Assembly (NCBI GenBank): GCA_034411635.1
Contig: DAOUML010000014.1
Span: 1-50,916, forward strand
Source of the DNA: UBA8950 sp034411635
Lineage (GTDB): Bacteria > Chloroflexota > Anaerolineae > Anaerolineales > Villigracilaceae
Direction of reading: 5' to 3'
Length of the DNA stretch: 50,916 bases
Position numbers and translations under genes: made by a program. The notes beneath the pieces were generated by a model. It searched no databases. It was not told the DNA's origin and was given only the letters and a program-made list of their open reading frames with translations. Positions within the stretch are counted from its first letter, which is position 1. The number at the start of each line of letters is the position of its first letter. This document shows positions 25,027-34,287 of the stretch, piece after piece.

Positions 25027-25045
25027 ATCCCATCTGAGGTATTTT

Positions 25046-26218
25046 ATGAACCCATCCTTTGATCTCAAAAAACGTTTTAGCGAAAACATCCAAACATACA
25101 CTTTACTTTTGGCAATGCTGGCTGTTTGGATCATGTTCAATATATTAACCAACGGCTTTTATTTAAGCCCTCAAAACTTCTCCAACTTATTCCGCCAAAT
25201 GACCGTGACATCCTTCCTGGCTACCGGCATGGTGCTGGTCATTGTGACCGGAAACATCGACTTGTCAGTGGGTAAATTGGCCGGGTTTGTTTCGGTGGTA
25301 GTGGCCTATTTGCAGGCCAATGTCTGGAGTGGGATTTTTCCTGATCAACCGCTTGTCGCAGCCGCGCTTTCAGTGGGTGTTGGCTTGATTGTCGGGGCCC
25401 TGTTCGGTGTGTTGCAAGGATACATCATCTCCTACATGCGCGTACCAGCGTTTATTGTTACGCTGGGAGGTATGTTTGTGCTTCGAGGCGGAATTTTAAT
25501 CATAACCCAGGGCAAAACCATCCCGGCCAACCAGCCCGGTTTTGATCAAATTGCACAGGGCTACCTCTCCCCCGTGGTTGGCTGGGCGGTTGCAATCCTG
25601 GTCGTGGCACTTCTGTTTCTTAATATGGTACGCAGCCGAACACGAAAAGCGCATTACGGCTTTGCTGTTCCCAATATCTATCTGGATGTTCTGGGAACCC
25701 TTTTCTTCTCAGCATTAATCATCATTTACGTTGCCATCGTAAACATATATAACGGCGTTCAAGTTCCAGTGCTTTTGCTGGCAGTAACGGCCCTGATTAT
25801 GACCTACGTCTCCAGCAATACCCGCTTTGGGCGCTACGCTTACGCCATCGGCGGAAATCGTGAAGCAGCGCGACTATCCGGCATTAACATTAAGCAAAAC
25901 GTCTTCATGGTTTTTGTGCTAATGGGATTTCTGTGTGGCGTGGCAGGCGTTGTGCTGGCATCGTACGTGGGTTATGGCACGACCGCCGCAGGTGAAGGAT
26001 ACGAATTAGACGCCATTGCAGCCTGTATTCTGGGTGGAACTTCGACTCTGGGCGGCGTTGGAACCATTTTTGGAGCCATGATAGGCGGCCTGATTATGGC
26101 CTCCCTCACCAACGGTCTGCAAATGCTAAATGTGCCGGCTGCCTATCAATATGTTGTCAAAGGGGCGGTACTGATTTTAGCAGTGGCCGTCGATATGTAC
26201 TTCAAAAAGAATCGCTGA
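25046..26218 (+). CDS. xylH: D-xylose ABC transporter permease
   Basis: This 390-residue permease has about ten membrane helices. Features of the family are TGNIDLSVGKLAGF, MRVPAFIVTLGG, YAIGGNREAARLSGI (the ATPase-contact loop) and ILGGTSTLGGVGTIFGAMIGG. The ATG at 25046 was chosen for its GAGGT site and because the upstream in-frame start lies within xylG. The gene follows xylG by 19 bp. A shared terminator separates it from the convergent GH3 gene. Confidence 0.94.
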   Translation: MNPSFDLKKRFSENIQTYTLLLAMLAVWIMFNILTNGFYLSPQNFSNLFRQMTVTSFLATGMVLVIVTGNIDLSVGKLAGFVSVVVAYLQANVWSGIFPDQPLVAAALSVGVGLIVGALFGVLQGYIISYMRVPAFIVTLGGMFVLRGGILIITQGKTIPANQPGFDQIAQGYLSPVVGWAVAILVVALLFLNMVRSRTRKAHYGFAVPNIYLDVLGTLFFSALIIIYVAIVNIYNGVQVPVLLLAVTALIMTYVSSNTRFGRYAYAIGGNREAARLSGINIKQNVFMVFVLMGFLCGVAGVVLASYVGYGTTAAGEGYELDAIAACILGGTSTLGGVGTIFGAMIGGLIMASLTNGLQMLNVPAAYQYVVKGAVLILAVAVDMYFKKNR

Positions 26219-26262
26219 TTGGCTGCAAAATCATATTCCGTTATTAAGCAAAAAATAAAACA

Positions 26263-26308
26263 GTATAAAATATGCCGGAGCATAAGTTTGCTCCGGCATA
26301 TTTTATAC
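26263..26308. terminator. Bidirectional terminator between xylH and GH3 gene
   Basis: Perfect 20-nt arms (26263-26282 and 26289-26308) around a 6-nt loop, with A/T-rich ends, between two convergent operons. Confidence 0.92.
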
Positions 26309-26341
26309 GACAATGACGGAAAGTCGCAAAAATTATTCGCG

Positions 26342-28471
26342 TCAAGCGAGTTGCTCCGTTAATTCAAATTCAACACTGACTGCTTGAGATGCGCCGAGGG
26401 CCAGTCCGCGCGCGCCGGGGGAGCAGCCGCCAGCCGTCAGGCGAAATTGACCTGGTTCGAGGCTTGGGTTGCCTTCTTCATCATACAACATCAGCATTTC
26501 GGGGGTTATCGTCAATTCAATCGTTTTCAACTCTCCCGGCTGTAAATTGACGCGCTGGAAACCAATCAACTGGCTGATGGGGGCCGGCAGGCGACTTTCA
26601 AGCGCGCTGACGTAAAACTGGACAACTTCATCGGCGGCCACGTCACCGGTATTCTCGACTGTGACCGAGGCCCGGAAACCAGAATGGTCAGGAAAGGCGA
26701 CATGAATGTCGCGGTAGGCAAAGGTGGTGTAAGACAGGCCAAACCCGAAAGGATAAAGCGGCTCTTCGGTCATGTAGCGGTAGGTGCGGCCATCCATATT
26801 ATAGTCATCAAAAGCGGGCAATTGAGCGAGCGATTTCGGGAAAGTGATGGGCAACTTGCCCGCCGGGGAAACATCGCCAAACAAGACATCGGCAACCGCG
26901 CGTCCACCTTCCATGCCCGGATACCAGACAAAGATTATCGCCTCAACCAAATCTTCGACTTCGCCCAGCGCAATCGGACTGCCGCCGGTCAGCACAAGGA
27001 CAATTCGCGCGCCGCTGATTGCCAGTTCCTTAATGTATTCCACCTGGCTGGCAGGCAGTGAAATGCTCTCGCGGTCGCCGTTTTGTGGTGAAAGCAGCGA
27101 TTCGCCTTCCTCGCCTTCGAGAAAAGAAGACGACCCCGCGCAAACAATCGCCACATCTGCCGATTGGGCCATACCGGCGGCCCAGGTCTCTTTGATTTCG
27201 CGCGGATGTTTAAGCAGCGCGCCGGGGTGATATTCCATGCCCATCCCTTCGGGCAGGCGTCCGGTAATGCCTTCCAGCAGGGTGATCATCTGGTTATTGA
27301 AGCCGTAGTAATTGCCAAGCAAAACTTCCATGCTGGCGGCGGTTGGCCCGGTGACAAAAATTTTTCGCGCCGAGGGCTTAATCGGCAAAATGTTGTTCTT
27401 GTTCTTAAGCAAAACAACTGATTCGGCGGCGGCGCGATAGGCCAGTTTGCGGTGCGCTTCGCAGGCAACGACATCCATCGAAATCGAGGCAAACGGCACC
27501 TGCTCATCCGGGTCGAACATGCCCAGTTTGAAGCGCGTGCCGAGGGTGCGAGCCAGGGAGCGGTCTACATCTTCTTCGCTGATCAGGCCGCGCTCAATGG
27601 CTGCGGGAATTTCATTAAAAACGTGGTCGCAGCCCAGGTCGCAGCCTTTTTTGAGGGCCAGGGCCGCCGATTCTGCCGCATCCCCGGTCACTTTATGATT
27701 GAGATGAAAATCGGTTAACGCGCCGCAATCCGAGACAAAATGCCCCTCAAAACCCCATTCATCGCGCAGGATGTCCTCAATAAGCAGTTGACTCGCGCAA
27801 CAGGGTTCATCGAGGGTGCGATTGTACGCGCCCATGACCGATTCCGCCTTCGCTTCAGTGACCAGTTTTTTGAAAGCAGGCAAATACGTTTCGCGCAAAT
27901 CGCGCTTTGAGACAATCGCATTAAAGACATGGCGGTCTTTTTCCGGCCCGGAGTGGACGGCGTAATGCTTGGCGCAGGCCGCCGCCTTCAGGTATTTCGG
28001 ATGGTCGCCCTGCAAACCACGCACAAAGGCCGAGGCCATTTCGCCGGTCAGAAAGGGGTCTTCGCCCCAGGTTTCCTGGCCGCGCCCCCAGCGAGGGTCA
28101 CGAAAAATGTTGACATTTGGCGACCAGAACGTCAGGCCCTGGTATATGTCGGTGTACCCGTTTCGTTTCAGGGCGGCGTGGTATTTGGCGCGGCCTTCGT
28201 CGCTGATGGCATTGGCCACCTGCCGGATAAGTTCCTTGTCCCAGGTGGCGGCCATGCCAATCGCCTGCGGAAAAACCGTCGCGCGCCCGTTGCGGGCCAC
28301 GCCGTGCAGGGCTTCGCTCCAATAATTGTAGGCCGGAATTCCCAGGCGCGGAATGCCATGCGCCGGGTGACTCATCAGACCCACTTTTTCTTCGAGGGTC
28401 AGGCGCGAAATCAGGTCGCGCGCGCGTTCAGGGATGGGCAGGTTGGGGTTAAGATAATCTGGTTGAGTCAT
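26342..28471 (-). CDS. GH3 family beta-xylosidase/beta-glucosidase
   Basis: This 709-residue enzyme has the GH3 barrel (residues about 15-330) with the nucleophile Asp248 in FVSDCGA. The SDC form is common in GH3 beta-xylosidases. A second domain carries GSSSFLEGEEGES, with the likely acid/base Glu, and a C-terminal FnIII-like domain follows. There is no signal peptide, so it would act on imported xylo-oligosaccharides. The ATG at 28471 follows GAAGGA and lies 11 bp after the GH8 stop. The context (GH43, GH8, xylose genes) favours xylosidase over glucosidase. Confidence 0.9.
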   Translation of the reverse strand: MTQPDYLNPNLPIPERARDLISRLTLEEKVGLMSHPAHGIPRLGIPAYNYWSEALHGVARNGRATVFPQAIGMAATWDKELIRQVANAISDEGRAKYHAALKRNGYTDIYQGLTFWSPNVNIFRDPRWGRGQETWGEDPFLTGEMASAFVRGLQGDHPKYLKAAACAKHYAVHSGPEKDRHVFNAIVSKRDLRETYLPAFKKLVTEAKAESVMGAYNRTLDEPCCASQLLIEDILRDEWGFEGHFVSDCGALTDFHLNHKVTGDAAESAALALKKGCDLGCDHVFNEIPAAIERGLISEEDVDRSLARTLGTRFKLGMFDPDEQVPFASISMDVVACEAHRKLAYRAAAESVVLLKNKNNILPIKPSARKIFVTGPTAASMEVLLGNYYGFNNQMITLLEGITGRLPEGMGMEYHPGALLKHPREIKETWAAGMAQSADVAIVCAGSSSFLEGEEGESLLSPQNGDRESISLPASQVEYIKELAISGARIVLVLTGGSPIALGEVEDLVEAIIFVWYPGMEGGRAVADVLFGDVSPAGKLPITFPKSLAQLPAFDDYNMDGRTYRYMTEEPLYPFGFGLSYTTFAYRDIHVAFPDHSGFRASVTVENTGDVAADEVVQFYVSALESRLPAPISQLIGFQRVNLQPGELKTIELTITPEMLMLYDEEGNPSLEPGQFRLTAGGCSPGARGLALGASQAVSVEFELTEQLA

Positions 28472-28482
28472 AAGTCCTTCTT

Positions 28483-30594
28483 TCAATCGTTCAGGGTAGC
28501 GAAAAGGCTTGGGCCGCCGCGCAACCAGAACTGGTCGCCCGTTTCGGTCTTCCAATCGCCCACAAATTCGGGGGTATCGAACAATCCAGGCTCGGTATTC
28601 AAGTAAAGCAGGGCGCGAATCACGTCATTATTGGCGCGGGCAAAACCAAACAAGGCGTCGGTCTGCCCTTCAAACGGAGCGGCAACCAGCATCACCGGCT
28701 TTTCACGCTCGCGCGCAAACTGCATCAGCAATTCAATCGTCTGACCACCGCAATCGCCGGAAAAATCACGATACGTAACAGCCACCCAATCGACAAACGC
28801 ATCGCCGGGATACCAATCTTCCAGCGGATGACCGCCAAAAGGCGACTCACAAGCCCCGGCGCTATGCCACACAAGGGCGACGTTCGCGCTCCCCCGCGCC
28901 TGAATCTCGTTATGGATGGTTTGCCAGGCCGCGACGTATTCGCCCGGCCCCAGGCCGTTCGCCGCCAAATCAAATTCCGGCCCAATCCGCAGGAAAATCG
29001 GGCGCGGATAGGCTTCCAGCGCATCGAGCAATTCGCCAACCCGCGCATCGGCATCCGCCGCAAATCCATCCAGCGACAGCCCAATCGAAAGCGCGCTGTT
29101 CGGGAATTTCTTCGCCAGGGCTTGCAGCGATTCCAAATCAGGGGAAGCCAGTGACAGTTCAAGGTTCACGCCGCCCGGGGCAGTTACCAGTTTATCGAAA
29201 TAAGCATTGACGCCCGCCGCATCGGGCCCAACCAGAAACAAGGCCCGCCCGGTAACTGGCGCAAACTTGCCTTTGATAACGCGCGGCGGTTCAAGCGGGG
29301 CTTCAGCACGCGGCGAAACGCCCGGCTCATAAATGCGGAAGTTGCCGCTGGTTTGCAGCAGCCCCAGCAGGTAGAGCAAGCCGTCATAATAGCGGTAGGT
29401 GCCTGTGGGCGCATTCGCATCCCATAACGCCTGAACAAAAGGCCGACCAATTTCGGGGTCTGCGGCGTGGGCCAGGACGGCATTGGTGGCAATCAACCCC
29501 GTAGAGCGATGTCCGGCCAGCGGTTGTCCATCCAGGGAGTATTCGGCTTTGTAGTCGTTCATGCCCTGGGATGTGAAAAAGGTCAGTTGGCGGTTGGCCT
29601 GTTCGGTGTACCAGGCCAAAGGAGCAAACCAGACATGATCCATGCCGATATTCGCGCCGACGCGAAAAGCATCATAGCGGAACTGGCCGTGATACTCGTC
29701 GTTGTACGGGCGGCCATCGAAATAGGAATAGTTCGGGGCCAGTCCGGTTTCGGGATGGACAGCAGTAGGCAGAAATTCGCGGCTAACGGCAGCCGCATCG
29801 GCCCAGAAGTCGTTGTTTTTATCGGCCCAACGCGCCCATAACTCGTAAAAATGCGGCATGTGGTACGAAGCGTCGGTAAATTTTGAGTTATTGCCCAATT
29901 GCGGCACAAAGACAATTTGCCTGGTCTGCGGGTCGAACAGGTTGGTCGCCAGGTTGCCGCCCAATTCTTTGGCGTTCAGGGCCACATCCAAAATGGACTG
30001 GGCTTCGGCGCGATAGTTGAAGATTCCCTCGCCGCTGCCCCAACGCGCATCAGCAAAAAAGAGCGCCATCACAAACCAGACTTCTCCATCCGAAGCCGGG
30101 TTGGCGGCCAGTTGGGTTCCGTCAGTTTTGGCGTGCCAGGCGAAATAGCCCTTGTAGCCGCCTTCGGTCTGGTACATGTAAGTTTTGGTCCACTTCCAGA
30201 GACGGTCGAATTCTTCTTTTTTGTTCATCTGGACGGCAATCATCATGCCGTAAGACATGCCCTCCGAGCGCACATCGTTATTACCGGTGTCGAGCATGTA
30301 GGCCATGTCGCTGCCGACGGGGTAATAAACGCGCTCGGAAACATCGTCGCCGTAGAAGAGTTGCTGAAAGGAGGCCTCGATTTTGGCCTGGACTTCGGCG
30401 TCACTTTTGCCAAGGTATTCGGCAAACAGGTTGGGATATTCACCGCTCTCGTAAGCGCCAAGACTCGGCGTTGGTGCAGGTACCTGGGTCGGCATTTCGG
30501 TTGGCTCCGGTAAAACGGGAGAAGGGCCAGCGCAGCCGGCCAGCAAAGCGAGCAAGAGAAGGTGGAGAAACATTCGATGAAACAGGATTTGCAT
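28483..30594 (-). CDS. Lipoprotein GH8 xylanase/exo-oligoxylanase with extra GH26-like domain
   Basis: This 703-residue surface protein starts at the ATG at 30594. Lipobox LAGC gives the lipid anchor Cys21, followed by a Pro/Thr linker. Residues about 45-430 are a GH8 barrel with general acid Glu111 (RSEGMSYGM), Asp169 (ASDGEVWF) and base Asp308 (RYDAFRV), the set seen in reducing-end xylose-releasing exo-oligoxylanases. Residues about 450-700 form a second module with IFLRIGPEFD, VALVWHSAG, WYPGDAFVDWVAVTY and KPVMLVAAPF. It resembles GH26/related TIM barrels but lacks the Glu expected after the KPVML strand. The extra module may bind rather than cut. It lies between GH43 and GH3 genes. Confidence 0.87.
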   Translation of the reverse strand: MQILFHRMFLHLLLLALLAGCAGPSPVLPEPTEMPTQVPAPTPSLGAYESGEYPNLFAEYLGKSDAEVQAKIEASFQQLFYGDDVSERVYYPVGSDMAYMLDTGNNDVRSEGMSYGMMIAVQMNKKEEFDRLWKWTKTYMYQTEGGYKGYFAWHAKTDGTQLAANPASDGEVWFVMALFFADARWGSGEGIFNYRAEAQSILDVALNAKELGGNLATNLFDPQTRQIVFVPQLGNNSKFTDASYHMPHFYELWARWADKNNDFWADAAAVSREFLPTAVHPETGLAPNYSYFDGRPYNDEYHGQFRYDAFRVGANIGMDHVWFAPLAWYTEQANRQLTFFTSQGMNDYKAEYSLDGQPLAGHRSTGLIATNAVLAHAADPEIGRPFVQALWDANAPTGTYRYYDGLLYLLGLLQTSGNFRIYEPGVSPRAEAPLEPPRVIKGKFAPVTGRALFLVGPDAAGVNAYFDKLVTAPGGVNLELSLASPDLESLQALAKKFPNSALSIGLSLDGFAADADARVGELLDALEAYPRPIFLRIGPEFDLAANGLGPGEYVAAWQTIHNEIQARGSANVALVWHSAGACESPFGGHPLEDWYPGDAFVDWVAVTYRDFSGDCGGQTIELLMQFAREREKPVMLVAAPFEGQTDALFGFARANNDVIRALLYLNTEPGLFDTPEFVGDWKTETGDQFWLRGGPSLFATLND

Positions 30595-30648
30595 AAAATC
30601 AACCTTTATTTCTTTGGGTGCGTTCTCTACCGGACAAACTTCGTGATA

Positions 30649-30779
30649 GTTTGTCATTTCGAGCCGCTGGCAGTCGAGCCTGTCGAGACCTGGCGGTGAG
30701 AAATCTTCCCCACAGGCAGGCACATCGACTCGCCAGCAAAAGATTTCTCAGTCGCTACCGCTCCTTCGAAATGACAAAC
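30649..30779. repeat. MITE-like inverted-repeat element inside the xylan operon
   Basis: Terminal 14-bp inverted repeats GTTTGTCATTTCGA (30649-30662) and its exact complement (30766-30779) enclose an inner 10-bp pair, GAGAAATCTT (30698-30707) and AAGATTTCTC (30740-30749). The 131-bp element lies between the GH43 and GH8 genes and would form a long hairpin in the transcript. Confidence 0.7.
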
Positions 30780-30790
30780 GTTCCGGCGGC

Positions 30791-32356
30791 TCAGGGCTTG
30801 AACATTTCCGCATACTCAAACCAATCAAAATCAGCCTGGTTGCTGCTCGGCTGTCCGTTACTGCTGGCATACATGCCCAGATACGCGCCCAGAAATCCAC
30901 CGGCAACCGGCGTACTGAGAATGCGCCCATCGACGCCTTTGAGCAGCGTCTGCCAGTTTCCCGCCTGGTCGGCATAATAAAAACGATAGTCCTGTTCGTG
31001 GGCTTCAACTTTCAGGCGGATGCGCGGGGTCGAAATCGGACAGGAAGCGAGTATTTCTTCGCTTCCCGATGCGCGTTTAATCAACTGCAAAACCGGCTCA
31101 TTTTGCAAAGTGACCACGAAAAGATAATGAAAATCGGGGCTTTGGGTCAGGGCCAGGCCAGCGCATTCGTTTTGCGCGCCAGGAACGAACTCAAATTCTG
31201 TTTGGGCGTAAAAATGGATATGCTGCTGGCGGCGGCCAATGAAACTTGGGCTGGCGTTTTCGGCCAAACGTTCGGGGTGCAAGCGCAGGCGCAGGAATCC
31301 GGGGCGCGCTGAAAGGCTGGCGAAGCGTTCGGGCGAGGCGCGCAGGGAATTCCAGGCGAAGGCCAGGGAATCGGAATCGAAATCGTCACGGGCCGGGGGC
31401 TGCGGCCAGGGCTGCGGCGGCAAATTCGGGGCGGGATACGCAAACTCGACCTTTCCCGCGCCGGGGCTGAAGAGCGGCCAGCCCTCCTCCCAGCGCACCG
31501 GAACCAGGAAGGTTTCGCGTCCCAGGTTGTAGTAATAGCCGCCATACGGACGCATGCCCAGCAAGACCGCCCACCACTCCCCGGAGGGCGTATCGACCAG
31601 GTCGGCATGGCCGGTGCCGGTAATCGGATAATCCAGGCCAAGATGACGATGGGTAAGAATGGGATTGCCCGGATTGGCTTCGTAAGGGCCGCCGACATTT
31701 TTACTACGCGCAACCGTGACGGCGTGGTGTTCTGCGGTCCCGCCTTCGGCAATCAGCAGATAGTAAAAGTCGCCAATTTTATAGATATGGGGCGCTTCTG
31801 CCCAGCGCGCGCCTTTGAGCGCGCCTTCCCACAAAACCAGCGGCTCACCGATGAGACGCATGGCTTGCAAGTCCAATTCCTGGAGCCAGACTTCGGTATG
31901 GCCTTCAAATTGCGAATGCAACGCCATGCGGCTGCCTACGTACCAGACGCGGCCATCGGTATCGAAAAAGAGCGAGGGATCGATGCCATCGGCCCCGTCC
32001 AACCAGCAGGGTTCAGACCAGGGGCCGGCCGGGTCGCTGGCGGTAACGATGAAATTGCCCGTTTGGGCTTTGCCGCCAACCAGGGTATTGATGATGATAA
32101 ACATGCCGTTATGGTGGCGAATGGTCGGCGCGTACAGGCCGCCCGAAGAATGGACGCCTTGCAGCGGCAGTTGCGATTCGCGGGTCAGGGCATGTCCGAT
32201 TTGGCGCCAATGAACCAGGTCGCGGCTGTGAAAGATCGGCAGGCCGGGAAAATACTCAAAGGTCGAAGTCACCAGATAGAAGTCGTCACCGGCGCGGCAG
32301 ATGGAAGGATCGGGGTAACAGCCGGAAAGGATTGGGTTACGAAAGGTGTTTTTCAA
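30791..32356 (-). CDS. GH43 family beta-xylosidase
   Basis: This 521-residue enzyme has the five-bladed GH43 propeller with Asp16 (base, in CYPDPSI), Asp127 (GIDPSLFFD) and Glu188 (acid, in RWAEAPHIYK). A C-terminal lectin-like beta-sandwich (residues about 325-515) is usual in XynB-type enzymes. No signal peptide is present, so it acts on imported xylo-oligosaccharides. Arabinofuranosidase side activity is possible. The start is TTG at 32356; its AAAGGA site overlaps the stop codon of the upstream permease gene, 6 bp away, which means coupled translation. Confidence 0.93.
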   Translation of the reverse strand: MKNTFRNPILSGCYPDPSICRAGDDFYLVTSTFEYFPGLPIFHSRDLVHWRQIGHALTRESQLPLQGVHSSGGLYAPTIRHHNGMFIIINTLVGGKAQTGNFIVTASDPAGPWSEPCWLDGADGIDPSLFFDTDGRVWYVGSRMALHSQFEGHTEVWLQELDLQAMRLIGEPLVLWEGALKGARWAEAPHIYKIGDFYYLLIAEGGTAEHHAVTVARSKNVGGPYEANPGNPILTHRHLGLDYPITGTGHADLVDTPSGEWWAVLLGMRPYGGYYYNLGRETFLVPVRWEEGWPLFSPGAGKVEFAYPAPNLPPQPWPQPPARDDFDSDSLAFAWNSLRASPERFASLSARPGFLRLRLHPERLAENASPSFIGRRQQHIHFYAQTEFEFVPGAQNECAGLALTQSPDFHYLFVVTLQNEPVLQLIKRASGSEEILASCPISTPRIRLKVEAHEQDYRFYYADQAGNWQTLLKGVDGRILSTPVAGGFLGAYLGMYASSNGQPSSNQADFDWFEYAEMFKP

Positions 32357-32362
32357 GACGGC

Positions 32363-33238
32363 CTATCCTTTGATCGCGCCAGCGGTCAGGCCGGAAACGA
32401 TTTGACGTTCCGCAAAAAGATAAAAGATGACAGTGGGCAAGGCAGAAATGAGGACAAATGCCGAAACCAGGGCCAGGTCTTGCCCATATTGGCCCTGGAA
32501 TTGCATGGTTCCGAGTGGCAGGGTCCACAGTTTGTCGGTGTTGATGATGACGAGCGGCACGAGCAGGTCATTCCAACTCATGATCATCGTCAGCGCGGCG
32601 ACGGCGGCCAGGGCGGGTTTGGCGAGCGGCAGCAGAATGCGCCAGAAGAAATCGAAGGCGTTGCAACCGTCGATGTAAGCGGCATCTTGCAGTTCGGCGG
32701 GGATGGCGGTGAAAAATCCGCGCAAGATGAGAATATTTCCAGAAAGTTGGAAGGCAATTTGGACGATAATGACTCCCCAAAGGCTATCGAGCAGCGGCAG
32801 ATAAGAATCCAACTGACGTAAGACGAAATAAACGGGCAGGATGGCGATGGTAATCGGGAACATCAGGCCGAGCGTAAACAATTGGAAGGTGGCTCCCTTG
32901 AAAGGAAAGCGCATGCGCGCAAAGACAAAGGCCGCCAGGCTGCAAATAAAGACAACTCCGGTGGTTGTGGCGAGCATGACCATTAAACTATTGCGCAGCA
33001 TGGGCCAGAAGGTGTAGGAGGGCGATGTCAGAACTGCGATAATATTTTCCCAGCGTGGCGGAAAGGGCAGGGTATAGGGGCTGGTCATCAGTTCGCCGCG
33101 GGTTTTTAGCGCGCCGAAAACCAGGATGGTGATCGGAACAAAGACGGCAACAAGAACAATCACTAACACAAAGTATTGCAAAAATCGTTGCGAGATTTTT
33201 CGCAGATTCCAGGAGGAGCGGCGGGTAGTTTTTTCCAT
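32363..33238 (-). CDS. Carbohydrate ABC transporter permease (MalG type)
   Basis: This 291-residue inner-membrane subunit of a CUT1-type sugar importer has six helices. The conserved ATPase-contact loop is ELQDAAYIDGCNAFDFFWRILLPLAKPA (about residues 178-205). The start at 33238 lies 10 bp after the partner permease. With the binding lipoprotein upstream and GH43 downstream, the likely cargo is xylo-oligosaccharide. No ATPase gene is in this operon, so a shared MsmK-type ATPase elsewhere is inferred. Confidence 0.93.
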   Translation of the reverse strand: MEKTTRRSSWNLRKISQRFLQYFVLVIVLVAVFVPITILVFGALKTRGELMTSPYTLPFPPRWENIIAVLTSPSYTFWPMLRNSLMVMLATTTGVVFICSLAAFVFARMRFPFKGATFQLFTLGLMFPITIAILPVYFVLRQLDSYLPLLDSLWGVIIVQIAFQLSGNILILRGFFTAIPAELQDAAYIDGCNAFDFFWRILLPLAKPALAAVAALTMIMSWNDLLVPLVIINTDKLWTLPLGTMQFQGQYGQDLALVSAFVLISALPTVIFYLFAERQIVSGLTAGAIKG

Positions 33239-33248
33239 GAGACTATCC

Positions 33249-34196
33249 TTATTCGATGCCGGAAAGGGGATCGGGCTTGCGGGTAAGGTGCAGGTAAATC
33301 AGCGAAAAGATTAAGCAAAACAGGAACATATAAATAGCGACTGCCGAACCATAACCAAGTTGAAAGCGAACGAAGCCAAAGCGGTACATATAAGTTGCCA
33401 GCGTCTCACTGGCATTAACCGGGCCGCCCTTGGTCATAATCCAGACCATGATGAATTGTTGCAACGACCCCAGCACCGAGATATAGACCGAAGTGCGAAT
33501 GGTGCTGGCAAGCAGCGGCAGGGTAATGAAAAAGAAATTCTGAAAAGCGTTGGCGCCATCCACCCGCCCGGCTTCCTCGATTTCTTTGGGAATATTCTGC
33601 AGGCCGGTCATAAAGAGTAGCATGTGGTAGCCAAAGTACTTCCAGGTAAGCGCGGCGAAAATAGCGAGCAAAACGAGGTTGGTGCTGCCCAGCCAGGGCT
33701 GCGCATCGCCGCCAAAAAAGACAATCATTGCATTGACAAAGCCGCGATTGGGGTCGGGATTGAGAATAAACAGCCACATGAGCGCGGCAATCACTTCAGA
33801 GAGAACATAAGGCAGGAAGAAAATGGCGCGAAAGAAAACCCGCCCGGGCAAATCACGCCCGACCAGAATGGCGAGCATCATCGAAAGTGGCAACTGAACG
33901 AGCAGCGAGAGCGCAATCAGCAAAAGCCCATTGCGCACCGCAATCATGAAAACTTTGTCGTCGAGGATATTCTTGTAGTTATCCAGACCAACATAATCCA
34001 CCGCCGGGCCAAATCCCTTCCAACTGAAGAAACTGTAGTAAATGGACGAGAAAATGGGAAAAATAACAAAGAGCAGGAAAAGAACCAACGCGGGCAAGAG
34101 AAACAGGAAAATCATCAAGTTTTCCTGAAACCTGTGCGGAGCGCCCGCGCCAGGTTTTTGTTTGAAAATATTTGAAATGGCAGGCAGTGGTTGCAT
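33249..34196 (-). CDS. Carbohydrate ABC transporter permease (MalF type)
   Basis: This 315-residue membrane protein starts at the ATG at 34196 after AGGGAG, with no conserved sequence before it. It has six to seven helices and the EAA loop EIEEAGRVDGANAFQNFFFITLPLL (about residues 205-230). It pairs with the MalG-type permease downstream. The binding-protein gene lies upstream with a stem-loop in the gap. Confidence 0.93.
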   Translation of the reverse strand: MQPLPAISNIFKQKPGAGAPHRFQENLMIFLFLLPALVLFLLFVIFPIFSSIYYSFFSWKGFGPAVDYVGLDNYKNILDDKVFMIAVRNGLLLIALSLLVQLPLSMMLAILVGRDLPGRVFFRAIFFLPYVLSEVIAALMWLFILNPDPNRGFVNAMIVFFGGDAQPWLGSTNLVLLAIFAALTWKYFGYHMLLFMTGLQNIPKEIEEAGRVDGANAFQNFFFITLPLLASTIRTSVYISVLGSLQQFIMVWIMTKGGPVNASETLATYMYRFGFVRFQLGYGSAVAIYMFLFCLIFSLIYLHLTRKPDPLSGIE

Positions 34197-34230
34197 ATCA
34201 GAACTCCCTGAAGTGAAAAACTGTAAAAAA

Positions 34231-34269
34231 TGGGTGGGGATGAGTCGTCGGGGACTCGATCCCCACCCA
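34231..34269 (-). ncRNA. Intergenic mRNA stem-loop after sugar-binding protein gene
   Basis: TGGGTGGGGATGAGTC (34231-34246) pairs with GACTCGATCCCCACCCA (34253-34269) with one bulged base. It has the same position relative to a binding-protein gene as the stem-loop after xylF, and could protect the upstream mRNA. Confidence 0.65.
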
Positions 34270-34287
34270 GAGAAGCGGATGTTTACG

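Noticed and set aside
28825..29250. C-terminal module of the GH8 protein as an active second glycosidase
   Set aside because: The Glu expected as nucleophile at the strand-7 position is missing, so only a GH26-like fold is claimed.
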